From Phycisphaerae bacterium (GTDB lineage Bacteria > Chloroflexota > Anaerolineae > 4572-78 > J111), in NCBI GenBank assembly GCA_028285035.1, contig JANQQF010000126.1, positions 142,062-206,061 on the forward strand: a DNA stretch of 64,000 nt, given 5' to 3'. Of the stretch, positions 7,133 through 14,744 are shown piece after piece. A program made the translations under genes and the position numbers. The first letter of the stretch is position 1. Every line of letters starts with the position of its first letter. The notes beneath the pieces are model-generated. The model made no database searches, had not been told where the DNA came from, and saw only the letters and a list, made by a program, of their open reading frames with translations.

Positions 7133-8452
7133 TTATTGTCCGGGTGCTAGCATCGTCATTATCCGCTCCGCATCAGTCAACGTTTCACACTCCCACAACA
7201 TTCCGGCCAGGGTAATGGCCCGTGCTTGGGGCAGAGTGGTGCTGGCGAGCATATTGAATTTGTCCCGTAGTTCATCATCCGTCGGTGGGTTGTCTTGATT
7301 CCACGGCGAGCGAATGTCGCCAGAATCGAACACATCACCGGATTTAGTTTCGATAACCACCCGTGAAATCCGATCAAGCGGGAAAACCTCGTTGTAGCGT
7401 TCCTCTTCAATTAGTTCGATGCGATGGGCCATCGCCAGTACGTCAGGGTTTGATAGGGCTACTCCGGTAATTTCATTGGGGCCGATTTGTTGGTTGACCA
7501 ACGCGGAGGCCACGGGGAAGGGCAGACTATACTGCGCCTCTTCGGTTGATTGCGGCTCGCGCATTGCCAATCGGGTGGCTTCGTGAAAGGCATAGACTTG
7601 CACCTTCTCAATTTGGTCTGCTTTGATATCGTGAGCCTTTTGAATGGTTAACGCCCCTACAATTGCCGGTTGGGCCCAGTAACAGACGGGATAGGGCTTG
7701 GTATATTGCTGACAAATTAACCAGGACTCACCCAAATCGGCCCAATATTTTTCCACTGCCTCATCTTCCACCGTCAAAGCGGGCGCACCCGTAAAGCCTA
7801 GCCTTGCCATTTGGGCCGCACTAACCCCAGCCATTGCGCCCCAGCCCGAACCATCTTTGACCATCGTGGGATAATCAATACAGCGCATCATTTGGGAGCG
7901 AGGGCCGTGATACTCGGCAATGCCGAGGGCGTGACGAGTCTGTTCCTCATTTAGCTTGAGCCGTCGTGCGGTCATTGCGGCACAGCCCAGCGCATTCCAG
8001 GCCCCAGAGGTGTGGTAATCACAAACTGTGTTGTGCAGGCTCAAGCCTACGCGCAGGGAAATTTCATAGCCAATCACAAGTGTGGTGAGTAGTTCCTGTC
8101 CCGAAACGGTCTCATCACCCAGGCTAAGCGTCGCTAGGGCCGCTGGAATGAGGGCTGCCCCTGCATGCCCTTTTGTCGGCTGATAGCCATCATGCATATC
8201 CAAAGAGTCGACCGTCATCCCATTGGCCAGCGCCGCTCCCACTGGCGACAGCTCTCGGCCATCGGCCCACAAGTGTGCTCCCTGTCCTCCGTGGGCCATC
8301 TCTGCATAATCAAAGATGATGTGGGATAGCTCCGTTTGGCGGCCTCCCAAACCTACGCCGGTTGTATCGAGTAGATAACGCCGAGCGTGATGAATAACGT
8401 CTGGTGATAGATCCTTGTATTTAGTTTTGTGAATAAAGTTTTGCAAGTTCAT
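7133..8452 (-). CDS. MmgE/PrpD family protein
   Basis: 439 residues. Family signatures include RRYLLDTTGVGLGG near the N-terminus, the DSLDMHDGYQPTKGHAGAAL region (the Asp/His-rich active-site stretch of 2-methylcitrate dehydratase-like proteins), EISLRVGLSLH, TSGAWNALGCAAMTAR and KPYPVCYWAQPA. Members include 2-methylcitrate dehydratase, immune-responsive gene 1 (cis-aconitate decarboxylase) and many uncharacterised enzymes; no methylcitrate cycle genes are nearby, so the substrate is open. The ATG at 8452 has GGAG 7 bases upstream and is preferred over a longer frame to 8518. Confidence 0.88.
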   Translation of the reverse strand: MNLQNFIHKTKYKDLSPDVIHHARRYLLDTTGVGLGGRQTELSHIIFDYAEMAHGGQGAHLWADGRELSPVGAALANGMTVDSLDMHDGYQPTKGHAGAALIPAALATLSLGDETVSGQELLTTLVIGYEISLRVGLSLHNTVCDYHTSGAWNALGCAAMTARRLKLNEEQTRHALGIAEYHGPRSQMMRCIDYPTMVKDGSGWGAMAGVSAAQMARLGFTGAPALTVEDEAVEKYWADLGESWLICQQYTKPYPVCYWAQPAIVGALTIQKAHDIKADQIEKVQVYAFHEATRLAMREPQSTEEAQYSLPFPVASALVNQQIGPNEITGVALSNPDVLAMAHRIELIEEERYNEVFPLDRISRVVIETKSGDVFDSGDIRSPWNQDNPPTDDELRDKFNMLASTTLPQARAITLAGMLWECETLTDAERIMTMLAPGQ

Positions 8453-8583
8453 GTCAGAGCTCCTTTGCTCCATTAGTTCTGGTGGACCATTGTGCCATAA
8501 CTTGAAATTTACAGCCAAAAATTAAAGAGGCTGCTGAAACAGACTCTTTAGTATCAAAAAGTTAAATTTCTTTTAGGCACTCG

Positions 8584-8640
8584 GATCAACACAGAGCATT
8601 GGTCCGAAAGTCGTGATGCTCTGCATAACACCAGCCATCT
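8584..8640. repeat. palindromic element with core AACACAGAGCATTG and its inverse
   Basis: A hairpin of the form GGATCAACACAGAGCATTGGTCC is followed at once by GTGATGCTCTGCATAACAC. The core (CAATGCTCTG/CAGAGCATTG) reappears at 51421-51491. It lies upstream of the MmgE/PrpD gene in a 350-base gap (8453-8804). I see nothing else supportable in that gap apart from a weak stem at 8526-8551. Confidence 0.4.
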
Positions 8641-8804
8641 GGCAGAGTCACGTAACTCCCATAAATTTGATTTTGTCTGAATTTCCATAAAATAGAGGTG
8701 ACTAAATCAATAGTTTGTGTGTCTATTGAGTAGTAATTTGCTGTGGTTGATCTCTAATCACTCGAACTACAAAAAAATTAAACTTGTAAGGAGACTCTTC
8801 AAAA

Positions 8805-9038
8805 ATGGACATTAGTAGCGCAGATATTAAAAACATGACGAATGCATTGATAAAGGCAGTGGCTGAAAAGGCTGATCTATCTGAGGATCAGTCAAAGAAC
8901 GCGGTTTTAGCGGCATTTGAATTCCTCAAAGAAAATATTCCGGCGGGGGTAGCGGATGATATTGATACCTTTGTACAAGGTGGAGGAGATGTAGATACAG
9001 CTGTTGAGTGGTTTTTAGGTTTAATTGGCCGTAAGTAG
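8805..9038 (+). CDS. small helical protein of unknown function (77 aa)
   Basis: 77 residues behind a clear ribosome binding site (AAGGAGA, 9-10 bases before ATG). The product is acidic and almost entirely helix-forming: KNMTNALIKAVAEKADLSED, AVLAAFEFLKENIP, then DIDTFVQGGGDVDTAVEWFLGLIGRK. The arrangement is loosely similar to DUF2267-type small proteins, but I cannot assign it. No signal peptide is present. It ends 32 bases before a strong bidirectional hairpin and so forms its own short transcription unit. Confidence 0.65.
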   Translation: MDISSADIKNMTNALIKAVAEKADLSEDQSKNAVLAAFEFLKENIPAGVADDIDTFVQGGGDVDTAVEWFLGLIGRK

Positions 9039-9070
9039 TGAACGAAAAATAATATAGTGGTTATTAAAAA

Positions 9071-9115
9071 TGAAGAGGTTTCAGCCTTTGTCGCTGAAAC
9101 CTCTTCATTTATCTT
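9071..9115. terminator. bidirectional intrinsic terminator
   Basis: A perfect 15-bp stem, TGAAGAGGTTTCAGC (9071-9085) with GCTGAAACCTCTTCA (9093-9107), and a 7-nt loop. It is followed by TTTATCTTTC on the plus strand and preceded by TTATTAAAAA, giving T-rich tails in both directions. It separates the convergent small-protein gene (8805-9038) and glycine-rich gene (9158-9478). Confidence 0.85.
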
Positions 9116-9157
9116 TCAAACTCTATCTTCAAATTTCGATTTGATGATTAGATAAAA

Positions 9158-9478
9158 TTAATCACCGCCCCCGGAGTCGCCGCCCCCGCCAGAGTCACCA
9201 CCCCAGCCGCCACTGCTACCCCCGCCGTCGGATGAACCACCGCCAAACCAGCCCCCGCCGCTGTTAGAATCACCCCCAGACCAACCGCCGCTTGTAGATG
9301 AATAATCGGTCGAAGAATAATCATCGTGATGTGATGATGATTGTCCGCCTCTGCCACTAAACACCCAGCCAATGATTGCCCCAATAATCGCCCCGACAAT
9401 AACAGCAAGCAGCGATTGAAAAAAGAGACCAGCGACAATTGCGCCGATAAAGGTCCAAATAATAATGCTAATCAACAT
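9158..9478 (-). CDS. glycine-rich small membrane protein, paralogue A
   Basis: 106 residues with a ribosome binding site (GGAGC) before ATG 9478. Residues 1-40 form a hydrophobic hairpin of glycine-zipper type (FIGAIVAGLFF, AVIVGAIIGAIIGWVF). The remainder is a low-complexity Gly/Ser/Asp/His/Tyr tail with repeated GGGW, GGSS and SGG blocks. Tails like this occur on TPM-domain and other surface proteins, but no folded domain is visible. It is encoded 60 bases after the related gene at 9539-9901 on the same strand, and both share the GWFGGGSSDGxGSSGxW segment, so they are tandem duplicates. Confidence 0.7.
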   Translation of the reverse strand: MLISIIIWTFIGAIVAGLFFQSLLAVIVGAIIGAIIGWVFSGRGGQSSSHHDDYSSTDYSSTSGGWSGGDSNSGGGWFGGGSSDGGGSSGGWGGDSGGGGDSGGGD

Positions 9479-9538
9479 TTGATGTGCTCCTTCAGATAGT
9501 TACTAAAAATTCATCGACATAGAGAGTATTTGGGAAAA

Positions 9539-9901
9539 TTAATCGCTATCAAAATCTCCCCAATCCCCACTACTTCCATCACCATCTGAGCTGCCACCAC
9601 CAAACCAACCCTCATCGCTGTCTGAGCTACTTCCGCTACCAAACAGCCCCCCACTGCTGTGACCACTACTGTGGTTGCTGTAGCTATAGTCATAATCATA
9701 ATCAGATGAGTAATGCTCACTTTTATTATGGTTGCTGTAGCTGTAGCCATAACCATAATCGGATGAATTATGCTCACCTTGGTTGAGGTAACCAATGATC
9801 CCACCAAGGATTGCCCCGATAAAAACGGCAAGGACAGTCCCAAAAACTGTACCGCCAACAATCGCACCAAGGATAATTCCCAAACTCACTCTGACAAACA
9901 T
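9539..9901 (-). CDS. glycine/serine/aspartate-rich small membrane protein, paralogue B
   Basis: 120 residues. The start is ATG 9901, with GGAG 7 bases upstream; a longer frame to 9985 lacks a ribosome binding site. Residues 1-40 are a glycine-zipper hydrophobic hairpin (LGIILGAIVGGTVFGTVLA, FIGAILGGIIGYL). A tail follows with two imperfect repeats of the SSDYGYGYSYSNH type, then GWFGGGSSDGDGSSGDW and an acidic end. It is homologous to the adjacent downstream gene product. The Tyr/Asp-rich repeat is not present in paralogue A and has expanded at DNA level (two similar blocks around 9665-9775). Confidence 0.7.
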   Translation of the reverse strand: MFVRVSLGIILGAIVGGTVFGTVLAVFIGAILGGIIGYLNQGEHNSSDYGYGYSYSNHNKSEHYSSDYDYDYSYSNHSSGHSSGGLFGSGSSSDSDEGWFGGGSSDGDGSSGDWGDFDSD

Positions 9902-10009
9902 GAGGCCGCTCCTTTGTAAATGGGTTGATAAGATAGGGATGAGTTTGCAGAATGAATGCGATGCTACTAAATACTGCAAACTCACTTAATCTTATAACTG
10001 TTGTGAGCG

Positions 10010-12598
10010 CTATTTCGTTCCATTTTTCCGGCTTGATTTTCGCTTACGCGGCTTGACCTTGAGCGGTAAGGTGTAGCGGCGAATGCTATCAAACTGATAC
10101 AAGGCATTGGCTACGGCGCCAGCCGTAGGCACGAGGCCGATCTCACCTACCCCTTTTGCCCCGTATGGGCCATAAGGGTCGGGTACTTCAACGCCAATGA
10201 TCTCCATCTCTGGCATTTCCCATGCTCGCAATATCCCGCAATCGCGCAGTTTGGTGCTCTTGGGGTGACCGTTTTCCATCACCAATTCCTCAGTACAGGC
10301 ATAGCCCAGCCCCATATGGATCGAGCCTTCAAGCTGACCTTCAAACAAGGTCGGGTTGAAAATTTTACCGGCATCGTGGGCCGCCGTAATCTTTTCGATT
10401 TGGCCCTCTTCATCTAGTGTGACCAATTGAGTGGCGTAGCTGTAGGAGTAGTGGGTGTACACTTTCTCAACCATCGCTCCTGGTTTGGTCGTCCAATCAA
10501 CCACAAACTCGCCTTCATAAACATTGCCTACCAACTCGGCAAGGCTATGGCTCTCCAAATCTGTCTTTAAATTTTTGCAGGCATCAATAATGGCATTGCC
10601 AATGAGCGATGTAGCTCGCGAGGCGGTCGTCATTCCGGCTTCTTGGCCTGAGGCAGTATCGACCCGGACCTCAACGATTTTGGGATCGATGCCTGTTTCG
10701 TTGCACAACGTCTGCAAGGCCATTGTATGCACGCCCTGGCCCATTTCGGTCCAGCCGTGGTCAATGATGACTTTATCCTCGGCGGCAATGGTGACACTGG
10801 CTTTTGAGGCGTCCGGCATCCCGTTCCCGATTCCGGTATTCTTGATCCCACAGGCGATCCCGGCATATTTGGCATCGTAAAAAGCATCTTTCACCGCAAG
10901 TAATGTGGCTTTGGCCCCCGCCCCGCTCTCGATGACTTGACCCGTTGCTGTCATATCGCCATCATCTAGAGCATTGTCATAACGGAATTGCCAGCGATCG
11001 AATTTCCCTTGTTCACATAATTGATCAATCAGGCTTTCCAAAGCAAACGCAGTTTGGTTTACACCAAAACCACGCATTGCCCCACAGGGGAGGTTATTGG
11101 TGTAAACGGCTGTACTGACGATGTCGGTAATGGGAAACGTATAGGCTCCGGTGGCGTGTCCAGCGGATCGCTCCAACACCTTCATTCCAACCGAGGCGTA
11201 CGCCCCAGTGTCGCCCACAAAGCGACCTTGGCAGAAGGTGAGCTTGCCATCAGCATCGCAACCGATGGTGTACTCCATCCAAATGGGATGTCGTTTGGGG
11301 TGCATTAGAATCGACTCATCGCGGGTCAATTTTACCTTGACGGGCCTCTGCAGCAGGTGAGCAAACAAAGCCGCATGGCCTTGCACTGACAAATCCTCTT
11401 TGCCGCCAAAGCCACCACCATTGGGGATCAAAATCACGCGGACTTGCTCCAGTGACATCCCCAAAATTTTGGCCACCTGTTTTTGATCTTCGTATACGCC
11501 TTGGCTTTGGGATAACAATTCGACACCACTATCTTTCGGGTAAGCAATGGCGCTTTCAGGCTCCATAAAGCCGTGCTCGATCATCTGGGTTTGGAAGATG
11601 CCGTGAGCGGTATAGGCGGCTTCTGTTTTTGCTTGCTCAATGTCACCGCGACTGGTTACAGTTTTGGCTAAAACATTGCCTCCCTCGTGAACGGAGGGGC
11701 TATCAGCCTCCATTGCCTTGTGCATATCGGTGACAGGGGGGAGGACCTCATACTCAATCTCTAGCAAGCCCACCGCTTGACGAGCAATTGCTTCCGACTC
11801 GGCCACAACACCCGCCAGCACATCGCCCACATAACGTGTTTCCTCACCAACTGCAATCATCAACGGCCAGTCCTGACGAATCAAGCCGATGAAGCGGTCA
11901 CCAGGAACATCGGCGGCAGTAAAGACCCCGACCACACCGGGTAGTTGCTCTGCCGCGCTAGTGTCAATACTCAACACCTTGGCTCGGGGATGGTCACTAA
12001 ATTTCAGGGCCCCGTGATGCAGCCCCTCCATTTTGATGTCATCGACATATTGATGTTGCCCCAGCACCAAGCTTTGGGCTTGATATTTTGGATGACGATC
12101 ACCAATCTTAGCCTCGCTCTCCGGCACCGGAATCTCTTCCTCATTCCGAATTGCCTCAGCCGCGCAAGCGACCGAGTCAACGATCTTTTTATAGCCCGTA
12201 CAGCGGCACAGATGCGGTGTCAAGGCTTTCTCGATATCATCACGGCTGGGTTCTGGATTTTTATCGATCAGGGCATTGGCCTGCATAACAATGCCGGGAA
12301 TGCAGAACCCACACTGAACCCCGCCCTCAGCGACAAAGGCATTGGCGAAAACATTCTGACGGTACTCGCCCAAGCCCTCCGTAGTCATCACTCGCATCCC
12401 CGCCACTTTTTTCATTGGGGTGATGCACGAGAGCACGGCGCGTTCATTGAGCTGGACCACACAACAGCCACAAGCTGCCTGCGGCGCACAGCCATCCTTG
12501 GGCGAGATGATACCCTGATCTTCTCGTAAATAGGTGAGCAAGGGGAGATCTGGATCGCCGTCAAAAGTTATTGGCTGACCATTTAAAGTAAATTCCAT
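10010..12598 (-). CDS. fused [2Fe-2S]/molybdopterin hydroxylase (xanthine dehydrogenase/aldehyde oxidoreductase type)
   Basis: 862 residues. Residues 1-80 are a plant-type ferredoxin domain with KDGCAPQAACGCC and a later Cys. Residues 80-160 form the second [2Fe-2S] domain (VQCGFCIPG and LCRCTGY). From about 175 on is the molybdopterin domain, with GGFGGKE and, near the C-terminus, GAKGVGEIGLVPTAGA carrying the catalytic Glu. There is no FAD domain, so electrons must leave by another partner. The RAVLSCITPMKKVAG and GGVQCGFCIPG segments recall the selenium-dependent xanthine dehydrogenase-like subfamily; subfamily and substrate remain tentative. ATG 12598 has GGAGG 7 bases upstream. The gene is followed by no accessory Moco gene but is preceded by a GntR-family regulator. 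Confidence 0.88.
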   Translation of the reverse strand: MEFTLNGQPITFDGDPDLPLLTYLREDQGIISPKDGCAPQAACGCCVVQLNERAVLSCITPMKKVAGMRVMTTEGLGEYRQNVFANAFVAEGGVQCGFCIPGIVMQANALIDKNPEPSRDDIEKALTPHLCRCTGYKKIVDSVACAAEAIRNEEEIPVPESEAKIGDRHPKYQAQSLVLGQHQYVDDIKMEGLHHGALKFSDHPRAKVLSIDTSAAEQLPGVVGVFTAADVPGDRFIGLIRQDWPLMIAVGEETRYVGDVLAGVVAESEAIARQAVGLLEIEYEVLPPVTDMHKAMEADSPSVHEGGNVLAKTVTSRGDIEQAKTEAAYTAHGIFQTQMIEHGFMEPESAIAYPKDSGVELLSQSQGVYEDQKQVAKILGMSLEQVRVILIPNGGGFGGKEDLSVQGHAALFAHLLQRPVKVKLTRDESILMHPKRHPIWMEYTIGCDADGKLTFCQGRFVGDTGAYASVGMKVLERSAGHATGAYTFPITDIVSTAVYTNNLPCGAMRGFGVNQTAFALESLIDQLCEQGKFDRWQFRYDNALDDGDMTATGQVIESGAGAKATLLAVKDAFYDAKYAGIACGIKNTGIGNGMPDASKASVTIAAEDKVIIDHGWTEMGQGVHTMALQTLCNETGIDPKIVEVRVDTASGQEAGMTTASRATSLIGNAIIDACKNLKTDLESHSLAELVGNVYEGEFVVDWTTKPGAMVEKVYTHYSYSYATQLVTLDEEGQIEKITAAHDAGKIFNPTLFEGQLEGSIHMGLGYACTEELVMENGHPKSTKLRDCGILRAWEMPEMEIIGVEVPDPYGPYGAKGVGEIGLVPTAGAVANALYQFDSIRRYTLPLKVKPRKRKSSRKNGTK

Positions 12599-12717
12599 TA
12601 TAAATCCTCCGTAAAAATAATGTTTGGTGGTTACTGTTTTGTAGGTGATTTGAAAAATCAAAAAACTGTAATGCAGATTATTCCCGATCTAAATATTATT
12701 GCTTGGTTATTGGATTG

Positions 12718-13449
12718 CTATCCTCCTGGCCTGCGGATCAGGCGCAGCCGAAGCAAATCATCTCGAAAGTAGGATGCGGCCTTGGCCACTAGCTGATTAT
12801 CTTGATTGTATCCCATTTCCTCAAAGGAGAGCAGCGGGGTAGGGGTAGCTGGCAGGCCTAATTTTTCCGTTAGAGCATCAGTTGCAATTAAAGGGACGAT
12901 ATCGGTTAGAAAATAGGCCAATGTTTCTCCACAAAAGTTGGGAAGAAAATTGTAGGTTGGTTTTAGCAGATCTGCAGTGGTGTATGTTTGTTTGATGAGG
13001 TGAGTAGGGATGATGGTATGGGTAAAGATGACAGGCTGGTCATTGGCTCGGAATAGCTTTTGGATAACAAGCATTGAGTCGGCTGGATCACTGTCAAATT
13101 TTTCGATTAAATCCGATGATACAGACTTTTTTTCGACCCCAATCAACTCAACTGTTGGCCTGTACCCCTGTTCTTCTATCAAGGTACTGTAAGGTACGAT
13201 TTCTTCGAGACGTGTTTTGACCAACAAATTGGCCTCATTGACAAAGGTGCCCGCCCCCTGCCGCCGAAAAATAACGCCCTCCATCTCTAGCCGGCCCAAT
13301 GCATCCCGAATGGTGTTGCGGCTTACATTTAGCTCCTCTGCCAAATGCATTTCCGACGGAATCCGACCCACCCCAAATTCAGCATTGATAATTCGCTCTT
13401 TGAGGTGTGCTTTGACCTGTTCTGTAAGGGATGGACTACGTTTGAACAT
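12718..13449 (-). CDS. GntR family transcriptional regulator (HTH + UTRA, HutC subfamily)
   Basis: 243 residues from ATG 13449. Residues 1-70 are a winged helix of GntR type: LTEQVKAHLKERIINAEFGVG-IPSEMHLAEELNVSRNTIRDALGRLEMEGVIFRRQGAGTFV. The remainder is a UTRA effector-binding domain (VIQKLFRANDQPVIFTHTIIP, then LLSFEEMGYNQDNQLVAKAASYFRDDLLRLRLIRRP). A longer frame begins at TTG 13494, without support. The regulator lies just upstream of the molybdenum hydroxylase on the same strand and likely controls it in response to a substrate or product. Candidate operators lie at 13545-13589, in the divergent region shared with the DUF4349 gene. Confidence 0.88.
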   Translation of the reverse strand: MFKRSPSLTEQVKAHLKERIINAEFGVGRIPSEMHLAEELNVSRNTIRDALGRLEMEGVIFRRQGAGTFVNEANLLVKTRLEEIVPYSTLIEEQGYRPTVELIGVEKKSVSSDLIEKFDSDPADSMLVIQKLFRANDQPVIFTHTIIPTHLIKQTYTTADLLKPTYNFLPNFCGETLAYFLTDIVPLIATDALTEKLGLPATPTPLLSFEEMGYNQDNQLVAKAASYFRDDLLRLRLIRRPGG

Positions 13450-13544
13450 TTTACGGTAATGGGTAATGAATAAATTGGTTGGGTTGTAGGACAAATTTGT
13501 TTGAAATTTACTCGATTCAGGCTGTTTGTCAAATCAATTCGAGG

Positions 13545-13589
13545 TGTTACATCAAATGTAACAGTTGTGAGGCTTGAAGTGTAACACTT
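13545..13589. promoter_or_regulatory. two palindromes sharing TGTAACA: candidate GntR operators
   Basis: First site: TGTTACAT-CAA-ATGTAACA (13545-13563), perfect 8-bp arms. Second site: AAGTGT-A-ACACTT (13577-13589), perfect 6-bp arms. Both contain TGTAACA and have symmetry of the GT-n-AC type known for HutC-subfamily regulators. They lie in the divergent intergenic region between the GntR gene and the DUF4349 gene. Assignment to this regulator is inference from location and symmetry. Confidence 0.55.
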
Positions 13590-13653
13590 TCAATTATATG
13601 GTGAGGGAAAGTTGGTCGACTTTCAAACAAATCAAAAAAAGGAGGATTTTAAA

Positions 13654-14598
13654 GTGTTGACTAAGCATTCAAAGCATTTCATTTTTTTTAGTATCCTGGG
13701 ACTTGTTATTCTAATAATTTCTGCTTGTGGTGCAGCCCAACCGGAAACAATTACAGTGGTTGAAACTGTGATTGTTGAGAAAGAGGTTGAAGTCATCAAG
13801 GAAGTGGAAGTTGAAAAGGATGTTGAAGTCGAATTGGTATCAGATAATGGTGGAGAAATAAACAATAGCAATCCTACCACCAATCAATCTAGTGTATCTA
13901 ATCGAATGATAATCAAAAGCGGGGAATTACATTTGTTGGTTGAGAATACTGATTACGCCATCAATCAGACAATCGGTATTGTGACTGAATATCAAGGATA
14001 CATTGTGAGCAATCGTACTTGGTTTAGCAATGAAGAAAAATATGCAACAATCTCGATTGGTGTGCCAGTTGTAGAGTTTGAGAAAATGATGCGCCGCCTA
14101 AAAGATTTAGCAATTAGAGTGGAAGATGAAGTTATTTCAGGGCAGGATGTTACCGATGAATTTGTAGATTTAGGTTCACGGCTCAAAAATTTGGAGACAA
14201 CTGCAGCCCGCATCCGTGAATTTATGGCGCAGGCAAAAAATGTTGAAGAGTCACTCGAGGTAAGTGCTCAGCTAAGCGAGATTGAGGGTCAAATCGAACA
14301 GGTAAAAGGCCGAATGAATTATCTCAAAGACCGTGCTGCATTCTCCACGATCACTTTAGAAATTAGACCCCAAGTGATTGTCCCTACCCCAGCCCCCACA
14401 CCCTGGAGTCCAGTTCATACGTTCAATGATGCCACTGAAGTTACAAGTGAAGCCGCTACCAGTACTTTTCAATTTCTTGTTGACTCCACCATCTGGATTG
14501 TTGTGGTCATTCTTCCCTTCGTTTTACCTATCATCATCTTGATGTGGCTGGGTGTCAGAGTGTTACGTTGGGCTGGGAGAAAGGTGGTGACCAATTGA
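13654..14598 (+). CDS. DUF4349 domain lipoprotein
   Basis: 314 residues from GTG 13654, which has AGGAGGA 8 bases upstream; a longer frame from TTG 13612 would place that binding site inside the gene. The signal peptide ends in a lipobox (IISAC). A valine/glutamate-rich spacer (EKEVEVIKEVEVEKDVEVE) follows, then the DUF4349 domain with a predicted coiled coil (SRLKNLETTAARIREFMAQA, LSEIEGQIEQVKGRMNYLKDRAAFSTITLEI) and a C-terminal membrane helix. Members are envelope proteins of unknown function. Being both lipidated and C-terminally anchored is typical for this family. It may share regulation with the divergent GntR gene. Confidence 0.85.
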   Translation: MLTKHSKHFIFFSILGLVILIISACGAAQPETITVVETVIVEKEVEVIKEVEVEKDVEVELVSDNGGEINNSNPTTNQSSVSNRMIIKSGELHLLVENTDYAINQTIGIVTEYQGYIVSNRTWFSNEEKYATISIGVPVVEFEKMMRRLKDLAIRVEDEVISGQDVTDEFVDLGSRLKNLETTAARIREFMAQAKNVEESLEVSAQLSEIEGQIEQVKGRMNYLKDRAAFSTITLEIRPQVIVPTPAPTPWSPVHTFNDATEVTSEAATSTFQFLVDSTIWIVVVILPFVLPIIILMWLGVRVLRWAGRKVVTN

Positions 14599-14605
14599 AA
14601 ATATA

Positions 14606-14705
14606 ACGGTTTAGATGATTACTGACCCGGACATAAAAAACTAAACAAAAATCCTTGTTCCATAAACCGTCTTTAAAAGTTGAGAAAGTTACGTCTGGGT
14701 CAGTA
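14606..14705. repeat. nested inverted repeat in DUF4349-DUF2330 spacer
   Basis: TACTGACCCGGACATAA (14620-14636) is the near-complement of TTACGTCTGGGTCAGTA (14689-14705), 15 of 17 positions. A second inverted pair, ACGGTTTA (14607-14614) with TAAACCGT (14663-14670), overlaps it. The element spans almost the whole 146-base spacer. It could be a miniature repeat element, a structured leader of the DUF2330 gene, or a terminator for the DUF4349 gene, although no T-run follows. Confidence 0.5.
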
Positions 14706-14744
14706 GAACATACTCAAGCTCATTATTTTTAGTAAGGAGAAAAA

